This document shows, piece after piece, positions 20,200-29,454 of a stretch of DNA of 64,000 nucleotides. Numbering within the stretch: position 1 is the first letter of the stretch; the number at the start of each line of letters is the position of its first letter. This stretch comes from a cyanobacterium endosymbiont of Epithemia clementina EcSB (GTDB lineage Bacteria; Cyanobacteriota; Cyanobacteriia; Cyanobacteriales; Microcystaceae). The notes under the pieces are model-generated. The model saw only the letters and a program-made list of their open reading frames with translations, searched no databases and was not told the origin of the DNA. The stretch lies in the NCBI RefSeq assembly GCF_029919255.1, contig NZ_CP123991.1:1171110-1235109 (forward strand), in the 5' to 3' direction. The position numbers and the translations under genes were made by a program.

Positions 20200-21474
20200 A
20201 TGGCAAAAAACTTATTTGAACGCCAAGCTAACCAATTGGTTAACTTTAGCCGCCTATGGGGTTATCAGGCTTGGTTAGTCTTTCTAGTCGTCTTTAGCCT
20301 CTGTGTTACCCTAATAATTTTTACAATTCAATCTCCAGTCCAGTCCCGTAACCAACCCTCAGAAATTCGGGGAGTGTGGCTAACGAATATTGATAGCGAT
20401 GTACTTTTTAGTAAAAAAACCCTGTCCGAAGCCATTGCCACCCTCAAGCAATTCAATTTTAATACCCTCTATCCCACTGTCTGGAATTGGGGTCATACCC
20501 TTTACCCATCTGAAGTCGCCCAACCTATTACCGGGACCAACATAGACCCAGCAGAAGGGCTACAGGGACGGGATATTCTACAAGAAATTGTTAATCAGGG
20601 ACATCAAGCAAATATGGCAGTTATTCCCTGGTTTGAATTTGGGTTTATGGCCCCTGCGGACTCCCAACTTGCTAAAAATCATCCTCAATGGTTAACCCAA
20701 CGAAAAAACGGTGATAGAATTTGGTTGGAAGGAAAAGTCCATAAACGGGTTTGGCTAAATCCTTTAAATCCAGAAGTTCAAACCTTTATTACTAATTTAG
20801 TCACTGAAATTGTGAGTAAGTATGAAGTAGATGGCATTCAATTTGATGATCATTTTGGCATCCCTTTTGATTTTGGTTATGATAATGTTACTCTGGCACT
20901 TTATCAACAAGAACATCAAGGTAAATTGCCTCCAAACCCCCCAAAAAAACTGAAGGCAACTAATAACTGTACAATTAATGATCAAGTTTGGCAGGAATGG
21001 ACAAGATGGCGGGCAGAAAAAATTACAGGTTATATGACCGAGCTCTTTAAAGCTATTAAAGCCACTAATCCTAGTATCATTGTTTCTCTATCTCCTAACC
21101 CTCAACCATTCTCAGCTAACTGTTATTTACTCGACTGGCATCAATGGGAACGCCGAGGATTGATAGAAGAATTAGTCTTACAAGTCTATCGTCCTAATCT
21201 CCGAGATTTTCAACGGGAATTAGGACGCCCTGAGGTTCAAGAAGCTAAACAACATATTCCCTTTGGAGTTGGGGTTCTTTCCGGTTTAAAAGATCGTCCA
21301 GTTCCCATGGAACAGATAATAAAGCAGGTAGAAACCATTCGTCAAAAACAATTTTCTGGGATCTCCTTTTTCTTTTATGAAAGCTTGTGGAATTTCGGTA
21401 CAGAATCCCCAAAGGAGCGACAATCAGGTTATCAAAAACTGTTTCCAACTAAAGTGAGTAGGCCAGAAGCTTAA
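20200..21474 (+). CDS. GHL10-type glycoside hydrolase (DUF187), membrane-anchored
   Basis: A protein of 424 residues from ATG 20200. A GTG at 20173 would add nine residues, and neither start has a clear ribosome binding site. A hydrophobic segment at about residues 23-43 (AWLVFLVVFSLCVTLIIFTI) anchors it. Then comes the glycosyl-hydrolase-like 10 domain: EIRGVWLTNIDSDVL, FNTLYPTVWNWGHTLYPS, AVIPWFEFG, WLNPLNPEV and GIQFDDHFG with paired acidic residues in the expected (beta/alpha)8 position. The family is thought to act on surface polysaccharide or peptidoglycan; the substrate here is unknown. The frame is intact. Confidence 0.82.
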   Translation: MAKNLFERQANQLVNFSRLWGYQAWLVFLVVFSLCVTLIIFTIQSPVQSRNQPSEIRGVWLTNIDSDVLFSKKTLSEAIATLKQFNFNTLYPTVWNWGHTLYPSEVAQPITGTNIDPAEGLQGRDILQEIVNQGHQANMAVIPWFEFGFMAPADSQLAKNHPQWLTQRKNGDRIWLEGKVHKRVWLNPLNPEVQTFITNLVTEIVSKYEVDGIQFDDHFGIPFDFGYDNVTLALYQQEHQGKLPPNPPKKLKATNNCTINDQVWQEWTRWRAEKITGYMTELFKAIKATNPSIIVSLSPNPQPFSANCYLLDWHQWERRGLIEELVLQVYRPNLRDFQRELGRPEVQEAKQHIPFGVGVLSGLKDRPVPMEQIIKQVETIRQKQFSGISFFFYESLWNFGTESPKERQSGYQKLFPTKVSRPEA

Positions 21475-21629
21475 AGTGATAATTTGGGGTGTACTGTCTA
21501 AAGTCTCATTAACCGATATACTTATGACTCAACTCTTCGTCCTGACCTAAGATAGAGGCATTTTCAGGAAATTTTTGGTAGGATAAAAGACTGCAAGAAA
21601 GTTAACCCCAAAAGAAAAGGAGATTTTCT

Positions 21630-21866
21630 ATGGCCCGTAAATGTCAATTAACTGGAAAGCAAGCTAATAATGCCTTTGCTGTTTCCCACTCCCACCGTCG
21701 AACTAAAAAATTACAAGAAGCCAACTTACAATGGAAGCGAGTTTGGTGGAGTGAGGGCAATCGTTGGGTTAGATTACGTTTGTCCACGAAAGCCATTAAA
21801 ACTCTAGAAAAGAAAGGGTTACAAGCTATGGCTAAAGAAGCGGAGATCAACTTAAATAAACTTTAA
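21630..21866 (+). CDS. rpmB: Ribosomal protein bL28
   Basis: A 78-residue basic protein with the L28 start [21 protein letters not shown] and the [18 protein letters not shown] block typical of bacterial and plastid L28, a component of the large ribosomal subunit. A good AGGAG ribosome binding site precedes the ATG at 21630. It is a single gene. The 163 bases back to the preceding stop should hold its promoter. Confidence 0.95.
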   Translation: MARKCQLTGKQANNAFAVSHSHRRTKKLQEANLQWKRVWWSEGNRWVRLRLSTKAIKTLEKKGLQAMAKEAEINLNKL

Positions 21867-22009
21867 TTCCACAACCTATAGAGGTAAGTTTGGGGAAAAT
21901 AGAGAAGATGAGGAGAAGTAAATTTGGTTAATAGCATTAGTAGTAATGGATTATTTCGTATTAAATTTGGTCTTTGTCCCTTATGTTGATAAGACATGCG
22001 AGACTAATC

Positions 22010-22107
22010 ATGACTCAATCTTTAATTCCCGTTATCCTCGCTGGTGGTAAACCCAATTATGACTCAAGCTTTAATTCCTGTCATCCTCGCTGGTGGCAAA
22101 GGAGAAC
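22010..22107 (+). repeat. 49-bp tandem duplication of the manC start
   Basis: Bases 22010-22058 and 22059-22107 are two diverged copies of the same start region: both begin with ATGACTCAA and encode MTQ(S/A)LIPVILAGGK. They differ at several mostly synonymous positions. Because 49 is not a multiple of three, the first ATG opens a 37-codon frame ending at TAG 22121-22123, which overlaps the true start. Confidence 0.9.
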
Positions 22108-23120
22108 GTTTTTGGCCCCTTAGTCGCCGTCATCGCCCCAAACAGTTCCTCTGCCTTGATGGTAGTGGACAGAGCTTATTACAATCAACGGCTGACCGTC
22201 TACTTCCCCTAGCCCAAAACTGGGATAATCTTTGGGTAATTACCTCGGCTGCTATTGCTGATGGAGTTCGAGAACAATTACCAGAGTTAGCTGAAGGGAA
22301 CCTCTTGGTGGAAACCCAAGGAAGAGATACTGCCCCCGCAGTGGCCTGGGCTACTCTAAAAGTGGCTGAACGTTGTGGACTCGATGCAGTTATTGGCTTT
22401 TTTCCTGCTGATCATTTTATCGCTGATATTCAAGGCTTTGAAACAACTATCAAAGCTTGTTTCCAGTTAGCTATGGCTAAAGATGCTATCGTCACTTTAG
22501 GCATTAAACCTGACTATCCCTCCACAGCTTATGGTTATATTGAACAAGGAGAAAAACAGGGCGGTTGTGAAAAATTGCCAATCTATCGCGTCAGTCGCTT
22601 TACTGAAAAACCTGATCAAGAAACTGCTCAATCATTTATTACAACAGGAAAGTTTAGCTGGAATAGTGGAATGTTTATTTTTCGGGCAGAAGTTGTCCTC
22701 AAAGAATTAGAAACCTATGCCCCTAAAATAATGCAATTGTTGAAAGATAAAGGCGAAGCAGCTTTTTCTGAATTAGAAAAGATAAGTATTGACTATGCCC
22801 TGATGGAAAAAACCCAGTTAGCCTACGTTTTACCAGCTAGTTTTGTTTGGGATGATTTGGGAGACTGGAATTCTTTAGAAAGACTTGCCAAAGGAAACAG
22901 GACTAATGTAGACCTAGCTAATCACGTTCATTTGGATACCAAAGGAACGATCGTTTATTCGAGTGACAAAAACCATATTGTTGCTACTATTGGATTAGAA
23001 GATCTGGTTATTGTGCGCGACGGTAATGTTACCCTAGTGGCCAACAAAAAACGTACTCAAGACATCAAAAAACTATTAGAATTATTACAAGCTGATAAAA
23101 AACTAGAAAGATATTTGTAA
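22059..23120 (+). CDS. manC: Mannose-1-phosphate guanylyltransferase
   Basis: It makes GDP-mannose from mannose 1-phosphate and GTP, feeding surface polysaccharide and possibly GDP-heptose/deoxysugar chemistry. The 353-residue protein shows the nucleotidyltransferase signature LAGGKGERFWPLSRRHRPKQF from residue 10, then FFPADHF, the sugar-binding FTEKPD, SWNSGMFIF, and a C-terminal VWDDLGDWNSL block typical of GMP family II. The single-domain length shows it lacks the isomerase part of bifunctional enzymes. I chose ATG 22059. The upstream GTG at 22044 arises only from the duplicated sequence. A hairpin follows at 23270. Confidence 0.93.
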   Translation: MTQALIPVILAGGKGERFWPLSRRHRPKQFLCLDGSGQSLLQSTADRLLPLAQNWDNLWVITSAAIADGVREQLPELAEGNLLVETQGRDTAPAVAWATLKVAERCGLDAVIGFFPADHFIADIQGFETTIKACFQLAMAKDAIVTLGIKPDYPSTAYGYIEQGEKQGGCEKLPIYRVSRFTEKPDQETAQSFITTGKFSWNSGMFIFRAEVVLKELETYAPKIMQLLKDKGEAAFSELEKISIDYALMEKTQLAYVLPASFVWDDLGDWNSLERLAKGNRTNVDLANHVHLDTKGTIVYSSDKNHIVATIGLEDLVIVRDGNVTLVANKKRTQDIKKLLELLQADKKLERYL

Positions 23121-23269
23121 GTACTCGTACCGACTGAAATGATCTATGACGATTTAAGTCCTTAACAAATTATTAACAATTAAATACTCGCTCTTTTAGG
23201 CTTGAGTATGATTAGTTTACAGCTAACAACTTCCAAGATTCTTTTCCTAAACTATGTCATGTGAATTTC

Positions 23270-23300
23270 AAAACCTGACTTTTATTGGGAGTCAGGTTTT
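23270..23300. terminator. Hairpin between manC and the UbiB-like gene
   Basis: Arms 23270-23280 and 23290-23300 (AAAACCTGACT and its complement) form an 11-bp stem with a 9-base loop. On the plus strand it ends in four Ts from the arm. It lies 150 bases after manC and ahead of the next promoter, so it is a plausible, weakly directional terminator. Confidence 0.6.
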
Positions 23301-23378
23301 GGGGGTGCTGGGGCTCTTGCTTTACAATACTTCTGACTCTTATTGTATTGTTATCATAGCTAGTCAGGAAGACCCTTA

Positions 23379-25028
23379 ATGTTTTCTTTAACTCAAACCA
23401 GTGCACGTCAACGGGAAATTATCGAAGTAGTTCTCAGTAATGGCTGGGACTATATGCGAGGATTATTGACATTGGGAAAAGTTGATAACCCTCAAATTCC
23501 CCCGCCAGAGGTTTTACGAAATATTCTAGTAGAATTGGGTCCATTCTATGTAAAATTAGGACAAGTTCTTAGTACTCGGCCTGATATTCTTTCTCCTAGC
23601 TATATCAAGGTGTTAACCGCTCTACAGGCTAATGTTCCCCCTGTGTGTTGGACTGAAGTTGAAGAGCTACTTTTACAAGAATTACAAAAACCTCTAGAGA
23701 ATGTATTTGAAACCATTAATCATGAGCCAATTGCAGCCGGCTCTATTGGTCAAATTCATCGGGGCACTTTAATCAATGGAACCGAAGTGGCGATAAAAGT
23801 TCAAAGGCCAGGAATTGATAAAATTGTTGCCCAAGATATTGCTTTAATTCAGGGAATTGCTGAGTTAGTTTCTTTCACGGAGTTTGGACAAAATTATGAC
23901 ATTGTTAAATTAACAGACGAGTTTACTCAAGCTATTAAGTCAGAACTAGATTTTACCCAAGAGGGGCGCTATACTGAGCGCATTAGCTCGAATTTAGCAA
24001 CGAGTAGCTGGTTTGATCCTAAAGATTTAGTCGTTCCTCAAGTGTATTGGGAAGTTAGCACGAAAAAAATTCTAGTTTTGGATTGGTTAAATGGTAAACC
24101 AATCCTCACTGCAAATCTCAGTATACCCTCTAGTCGGAAGTCTGTTGAGAAGCGAAAACAAGAGATAACAACCTTACTGTTTAGAGCTTTTTTTCAACAA
24201 CTTTATATTGATGGTTTTTTCCATGCTGACCCTCATCCAGGGAATATTTTTTACCTAGATGATGGCCGGGTTGCTATTATTGATTGTGGTATGGCGGGGC
24301 GACTTGATCCTCGAACCCAACAAATTTTAACAAAACTCTTATTAGCAATTTTTGACCTAGATGCCCAAAGTTGTACTCAGCTAACAATTGAGTTATCGGA
24401 GTCAGGACAACCCGTTAGTTTAGAAAACTTAAAAAGAGATTATGAAAGGATTTTACGAAAGTATCATGATTTAAGTATTGCTCAATTGAACTTTAGTGAA
24501 GTGGTTTATGAAATTCTACAAATTGCTCGACAAAATAAAATGAAAGTTCCTGGAAATTTGGGACTATATGCTAAGTGCTTAGCCAATTTAGAGGGGACAG
24601 CCAGACAATTTAATCCTTCAGTTAATTTATTTGATGAAATTAAACCATTAATGACAGATTTATTTCGTCGTCAATTAGTAGGAGACACCCCCTTACAAAC
24701 TAATTTAAGAACTATTTTAGATTTAAAATCTATTTATTTAAAAACTCCCCGGCAAATCGAGATACTATTAGATCGTTTATCCTCAGAAACTTTACAATGG
24801 AATTTACGCCTAAAAGAATTAGATCCCTTACGCCGTAGTGTTGATGCTTCTGCTAATCGTCTATCTTTTAGTATCGTTTTAGGTTCATTGATTGTAGGAG
24901 CTGCCATTATTTCTAATGGGTCCAAAACTCAACAATTATCTCTAATTAGTGTGGCTCTGTTTGCCGCAGCAAGTTTATTAGGAATGTGGTTACTTATTAG
25001 TATTTTGAGATCAGGACGTTTAAAGTAA
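23379..25028 (+). CDS. UbiB/ABC1/AarF-family atypical kinase
   Basis: A 549-residue member of the ABC1 family of atypical kinase/ATPases that support quinone biosynthesis and, in cyanobacteria and plastids, prenyl-lipid metabolism. The diagnostic KxGQ motif is KLGQ at residues 59-62. The nucleotide lysine lies in VAIKVQRPG from residue 137, the catalytic loop is HADPHPGN at 282-289, and the metal motif is IDCGMAG at 301-307. Two hydrophobic segments near the C-terminus (about 500-517 and 524-545) anchor it to the membrane. Cyanobacteria carry several paralogues, so I give no symbol. It is intact and flanked downstream by a long decayed region. Confidence 0.9.
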   Translation: MFSLTQTSARQREIIEVVLSNGWDYMRGLLTLGKVDNPQIPPPEVLRNILVELGPFYVKLGQVLSTRPDILSPSYIKVLTALQANVPPVCWTEVEELLLQELQKPLENVFETINHEPIAAGSIGQIHRGTLINGTEVAIKVQRPGIDKIVAQDIALIQGIAELVSFTEFGQNYDIVKLTDEFTQAIKSELDFTQEGRYTERISSNLATSSWFDPKDLVVPQVYWEVSTKKILVLDWLNGKPILTANLSIPSSRKSVEKRKQEITTLLFRAFFQQLYIDGFFHADPHPGNIFYLDDGRVAIIDCGMAGRLDPRTQQILTKLLLAIFDLDAQSCTQLTIELSESGQPVSLENLKRDYERILRKYHDLSIAQLNFSEVVYEILQIARQNKMKVPGNLGLYAKCLANLEGTARQFNPSVNLFDEIKPLMTDLFRRQLVGDTPLQTNLRTILDLKSIYLKTPRQIEILLDRLSSETLQWNLRLKELDPLRRSVDASANRLSFSIVLGSLIVGAAIISNGSKTQQLSLISVALFAAASLLGMWLLISILRSGRLK

Positions 25029-25499
25029 ACATTTTATTGTTTAGAAAACTTTTTATCAAAAAAACACTAAACTGTAATATAGGTTTTGTGATTATTAATC
25101 ACCATAGAGGTGTCATCCATAGATGACTCAGGTTTACTATTATAAATTCGACTTTATAAACGAATGAATATAACTATTTTTCATTTATAAATATTTTAAA
25201 AATTTTTAATATCTCTAGTAATTTATCATCTGACTATTAAGAAATTTCTATTAATTGAAAAATTATATAGACAGTTAAGCAACTATAGAACTTTATATCA
25301 ATTCCATTTTCATTTTAACGATGAGTTCATCTAACTTTGAGTGCACTTTTAAAAACTTTTAAAAAATTTAAATTGCTAAATAATGACAATAAATTACTGT
25401 GTCTTGGTATAAGTTAACGTACGCTAAGACACAGTAAGTGGCGTATCTACTGTTTTTTCTTGATTTATTTTAGCTTCTGAAAGATTAGTGACTAATCGA
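25029..25499. other. AT-rich gap after the UbiB-like gene
   Basis: No coding or RNA gene is visible. The only structure is the inverted repeat at 25394-25437. Confidence 0.4.
25394..25437. repeat. Perfect 12-bp inverted repeat, 20-nt loop
   Basis: Arms 25394-25405 and 25426-25437 are exact complements (TTACTGTGTCTT). It lies just beyond the 3' end of the IS630 relic on the minus strand and could be an old element boundary. Confidence 0.75.
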
Positions 25500-26110
25500 T
25501 ATTATTCTCTTTTTTTATCTAACAAAGATTTATAACTCTAGCCTCTGAGTAAATAGCTTTAAAAAAACAAAACCTAAATCATATTCATTTTAAACCCCTT
25601 TCAGCAATTATATAAGTTTTTATTTGATGCTATCCTCTTTCTATTATATTTAGTTCTAACCTGTAAAATTGCAGAAAAAAATATGTTTATTTTTTTTATT
25701 TTTATTGATTTAGTTTTGCTTTAACTAAATCACTTGTATACACTAAATAATCAGACTAATCACCGTATATATTCCTTTATATTTACATTTCTTACTTTAT
25801 TTTTATTTCTTTTAAATTCTTTGCAAAACTTTTTGTTGTTAGGTTACCGTTTTATTTAAAATGATCACTTTTATTAAGTTAATATATTGTTATCATATTT
25901 AGTCGTTTTTATTTTATTTGATAATTCCATGATCTTTCTCTTCCTTTAATAATCCCTTTATAAATTGTTTTGAAAAATTGTCTCCTATGGTAGATTTATC
26001 AAATCTAAAATTTATCTAACTTTCTCTCCTCTTGCATTAAAAATAATATATCTGCTCTTATTCTCTTTCTGGAGAAAGTTCTTAGACGCGAGTTAACTTT
26101 CAATTATGTT
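25500..26110 (-). pseudogene. IS630-family transposase relic (copy 2)
   Basis: Minus-strand reading recovers, in order, a start region shared with copies 1 and 3 (GTTAACTCGCG... near 26100), then YTSDLVKAKLNQ after the second catalytic block near 25760. FFLQFYRLELNIIERG*HQIK, the LPxYSPELNxIExxWHxIK signature, follows near 25680-25600, and then EN*YDL-like C-terminal sequence. Stops are dense. Internal deletions shorten it relative to copy 3. Confidence 0.65.
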
Positions 26111-26778
26111 GACTAAATTTTAAAAAAATCAGTTATTTTAACTAATCTACTTACTTATTTTTTTCTGTCCTAATGAAATATTTTTTATCTTATAGAAATT
26201 TAAAATTAATATTAATTTCTATAATTAGAAGAATATACTATTCTTTTGAATCTAATTTTTTAATTTTTTTTAAAAAATAAAACTTTACTATTTTTACTTC
26301 ATTAGTTAGGCTGTTAAGCCAGAAAAATAAATTTATTATGTAACATATTTCTAACTATATAAAAAAACTATTAAAGTTAATATAGCTGATTTTTAAAATG
26401 TTAAATCTACTAGAATTAGTTTTTATGCTTAAGTTTTTTCTTGCTTTTTTCAAGAGGTTTTAAGTCTTTAAAATCTCTTATTTTACTAAATTTAGAGTAG
26501 ATTAAAAATCTAATAATTGTTTTCTATAATTTTTTATCAAAATTTTCTAGATCATATTTACTAAACCAAAATATCTTTTGCCTTCTGTTCTTAACATTTA
26601 AGACTTCTACTTATAAGAATTAATCTAACAAATCACTGTTTCCTACCAGTTATAATAATTTTATTGCTCTTAGCATTTGCTTGATAAATATCCTTTCATT
26701 AAAAAATAACTTAACCTAAAAAAAGATATAATGTGCAATTAATATTCAATAGTTATTTACGTTTTTTACACTAAAAAA
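26111..26778. other. AT-rich gap before the metallophosphatase gene
   Basis: About 80% A+T by eye, with long T and A runs and no frame worth naming on either strand. The promoter of the gene at 26779 presumably lies in the last 100 bases, with a TATAAT-like TATAAT at about 26726-26731. Confidence 0.4.
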
Positions 26779-27891
26779 ATGGATCTAAATCGCCGTCAAT
26801 TCTTGATTGCTAGTGGAGGGTTATTTGGGTTAAGAATTGCCGTTTCAACCCATCCAGGATTAAGAAATGAGAATACAAACTTTCAATTCCCATCTATCCC
26901 CATTCAAAAATCTAAAGAGACCTCGATTTCTTACTCAGTAGCCTTTGCCCCCCCAGAATTATTTGCTCCTGTACGAGGAGACACCAGAATTGTTGTCATT
27001 AGCGATCTTAATAGTCAATATGGGTCTACTACTTATGAATCACAAGTTAAACAAGCAATCACCCTTATTCCATGGTGGAAACCTGATTTAGTATTGTGCG
27101 GGGGGGATATGATTGCTGGACAAAAAAGATCCCTTACCAAAACCCAAATTCAAGCCATGTGGTCGGCTTTTGATGCTAACATTAGTAAGCCTTTACGTCA
27201 TTTTAATATTCCCTTTGGGGTTACTATTGGTAACCATGATGGATCAGGAGCAATTTATCAAGGAAAATATATTTTTGCATCTGAAAGAGAATTAGCCTCA
27301 AATTATTGGAATCAACTGACCCATAATCCGGGATTAAATTTTATTGATCAGGTTAATTTCCCTTTTTATTACAGTTTTATTCAAAATGATATTTTCTATC
27401 TAGTTTTGGATGCTTCTACCCATATTATCTCCTTTGAACAGTTAACCTGGATTAAAAAAAGTTTAGCAAGTTCTATAGCACAAAAAGCAAGATTAAGACT
27501 GGTTATTGGTCATCTTCCTCTTTATCCTATAGCCCTAGGACGGAATAACGTAGGAAATTTTTTAAGTGATGGGGAAACATTACAATTAGTGTTAGAACGC
27601 TATGAGGTTCATACTTATATTAGTGGACATCATCACGCCTATTATCCAGCAAAAAAAGGCCGATTAGAATTACTTCATAGCGGTGCGTTGGGAGCAGGTC
27701 CTAGGAAGTTACTAAACAGTAATATTATTCCTAGCAAAACCTTAACAGTAATTGATATTGAGCTAAATTCTCAAACTACTACTTATACGACCTATGATAT
27801 GAAGACTCTAAAAGTTATTGACATTAAAACGTTACCTAAATTTATTGGCAAAGTGTGGCGTAGAGATCTTATGGTTAACTCAAATTCTTAA
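26779..27891 (+). CDS. Metallophosphoesterase with Tat signal
   Basis: A 370-residue calcineurin-like phosphoesterase. The N-terminus NRRQFLIASGGLFGL is a twin-arginine signal, so it should be exported folded. The metal-binding motifs occur in order: ISDLNSQYG (usual DxH region, with Asn/Ser where His is common), GGDMIAG, GNHDG, a GH in VIGHLPLYP, and GHHHAYYP. The substrate is unknown; relatives act on phosphodiesters or phosphoproteins. The unusual first motif may alter metal binding and deserves alignment. It is an isolated gene between decayed regions, yet fully intact, which implies selection. Confidence 0.82.
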   Translation: MDLNRRQFLIASGGLFGLRIAVSTHPGLRNENTNFQFPSIPIQKSKETSISYSVAFAPPELFAPVRGDTRIVVISDLNSQYGSTTYESQVKQAITLIPWWKPDLVLCGGDMIAGQKRSLTKTQIQAMWSAFDANISKPLRHFNIPFGVTIGNHDGSGAIYQGKYIFASERELASNYWNQLTHNPGLNFIDQVNFPFYYSFIQNDIFYLVLDASTHIISFEQLTWIKKSLASSIAQKARLRLVIGHLPLYPIALGRNNVGNFLSDGETLQLVLERYEVHTYISGHHHAYYPAKKGRLELLHSGALGAGPRKLLNSNIIPSKTLTVIDIELNSQTTTYTTYDMKTLKVIDIKTLPKFIGKVWRRDLMVNSNS

Positions 27892-27935
27892 CGGGAAATA
27901 AACAATTGGCGAAGAGGTCAGCAAAATTGACTTTT

Positions 27936-28475
27936 TTAAAGTAAAGTATATCGTTTTACGAATTTTACATTGAACTCATTATTATTAAAAGTCCTTCGTT
28001 TCAATTCTTCTAACTCAGAAAGAGGCAATAAGTCAAAGACCTCTCATAATACATCATCAAAGGCTTCGTATGCAATCTGTACTTCACTATCAAAGACAAT
28101 ACCCCCTTGTTGGTTGATTATCACAGTTTGAGGAATTCCACTATGATAATATAACCCTGGTTCTTGAGAAGAAAAATCATCTTTAGGAAGAATGGAATCG
28201 ACATTGATAGATAAAATATTAGCAGCTCTACCATAAAATTCCTGCATTCGAAAAACAATAATAGCAAATTGCTTACAATCTTGACTGTCATCAGGACAAA
28301 AAATTAAGCTCGTTGGTATTTACCGTTTTTAACTATCAGTTAAGCTTAATCTTGTTGGAACGGGAGAACCATTCTCTGCATAGACAACAAAAACATTGCT
28401 ATCAAGAAGATAATCATAGATATTTGCCCAAGCCATAGCGTTTATCAAAAAAGACAGCAAATCGTTTTGCTAACG
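27936..28475 (-). pseudogene. Thioredoxin-like thylakoid (PSI accumulation) factor, broken
   Basis: The minus strand encodes a signal-peptide-like LLSFLINAMAWA, then NIYDYLLDSNVFVVYAENGS, two stops in DS*KR*IP, FCPDDSQDCKQFAIIVFRMQ, FYGRAANILSINVDSILPKD, GIPQTVIINQQGGIVFDSE, then TGA at 28044-28046 and EVFDLLPLSELEELKRR to the stop at 27936. This matches the cyanobacterial family annotated 'thylakoid membrane photosystem I accumulation factor'. The TGA lies where relatives have Arg (CGA). Its death fits loss of photosynthesis. The very N-terminus runs into a 34-bp fold-back. Confidence 0.65.
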
Positions 28476-28505
28476 ATTTGCTGTCTTTTTTGATAAACGC
28501 TATGG
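28433..28505. repeat. Perfect 34-bp inverted repeat, 5-nt loop
   Basis: Arms 28433-28466 and 28472-28505 are exact reverse complements. The first arm is contiguous with, and reads as, the signal peptide of the adjacent pseudogene, so the second arm is an inverted copy. No mismatch has accumulated, which implies recent origin or ongoing correction. It lies 66 bases before the DnaJ-like gene. Confidence 0.95.
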
Positions 28506-28571
28506 GGATTGAAAGGCTTCACTTTTAAGTTTGGTTAAAATAAAATCATAAAAAATATTCTAATAAATCTT

Positions 28572-29081
28572 GTGACTCAGCAGCCAACTACACCACAATC
28601 AACCTATCGAAAGATACCCATACTGACAAAGTTTGCTAATAGCTACTACACCTTTTTAGGACTTTATCCGTCCGCTTCTGCCGTCGAAATTCGGAGGGCT
28701 TATCGGGAGTTGAGTAAACGTTACCATCCGGATACCACAGACTTATCCCCAGAGGTAGCTATAAAGCAATTCCAAAAACTTAATGAAGCCTATAGAACTC
28801 TAAGTAATCCTGAAGAGCGATCACTTTACGATCTTAAAATTGGTTATTCTCATCGGAATATGATTCAAACTCTTGATGAGAGTCCCCAACAAAAGGCTTC
28901 GGGAACTTCTCCGTGGCCGAATACAACTTATTTTGATTCAAGTAATCGCCCTTTGTCAACCGGAGAAATTTTCGTTCTATTTATTTTAGGATTAACTTTT
29001 GTAGGATGTATGCTCCTAGCGATCACTATTAGTATCTTTAGAGGAAATACAATTTTTTCTCCTACTGCAGTCCTTACTTAA
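28572..29081 (+). CDS. DnaJ-domain membrane protein
   Basis: A 169-residue J-domain protein. The J domain spans about residues 25-92 with the HPD motif, needed to stimulate Hsp70 ATPase, at 52-54 (KRYHPDT) and a closing NPEERSLYDLKIG. A single hydrophobic segment (about 130-155, FVLFILGLTFVGCMLLAITIS) anchors the C-terminus, placing the J domain at the membrane surface. There is no zinc-finger or substrate-binding domain, so it is a specialised co-chaperone and not DnaJ itself. The frame starts with GTG at 28572; no strong ribosome binding site is seen. Confidence 0.85.
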   Translation: MTQQPTTPQSTYRKIPILTKFANSYYTFLGLYPSASAVEIRRAYRELSKRYHPDTTDLSPEVAIKQFQKLNEAYRTLSNPEERSLYDLKIGYSHRNMIQTLDESPQQKASGTSPWPNTTYFDSSNRPLSTGEIFVLFILGLTFVGCMLLAITISIFRGNTIFSPTAVLT

Positions 29082-29454
29082 CAATCTACTTCTTAAGTAA
29101 GGGATAATAAAATAGTTTGACTACTAACAAACTGGTTAGTGAACTTGTCGAATTTCTAGCCGAGTGACTTTGTTATGACATTACCCCATTTTGAGACTCT
29201 TCTTTGACAACCATCCTCTTCCTAAATTTGAAAAATGGCTTGCTGAAATCTAGCCTAGATGTCGAAATAATTAACAGTCTGCTATCCTAATCCTAAAGTG
29301 GGAACCGTAGATGAGGAAATTGCATGAGTCTTTAAATACCCTCTAAGTCGCTAAGAGCTTGAATCTACCGTTTGTTCAAATTATTTAGAGATCTTTAACA
29401 GTAATCTTTTTTTCTGAAATGAGACGAAGTGACTCATTTACTAATAAAATAGGA
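29082..29454. other. Decayed DNA with coding-like fragments
   Basis: Plus-strand fragments such as DNHPLPKFEKWLAEI (near 29205-29250) and PNPKVGTVDEEIA (near 29290-29330) look like former protein sequence, but stops and shifts prevent any identification. Confidence 0.3.
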
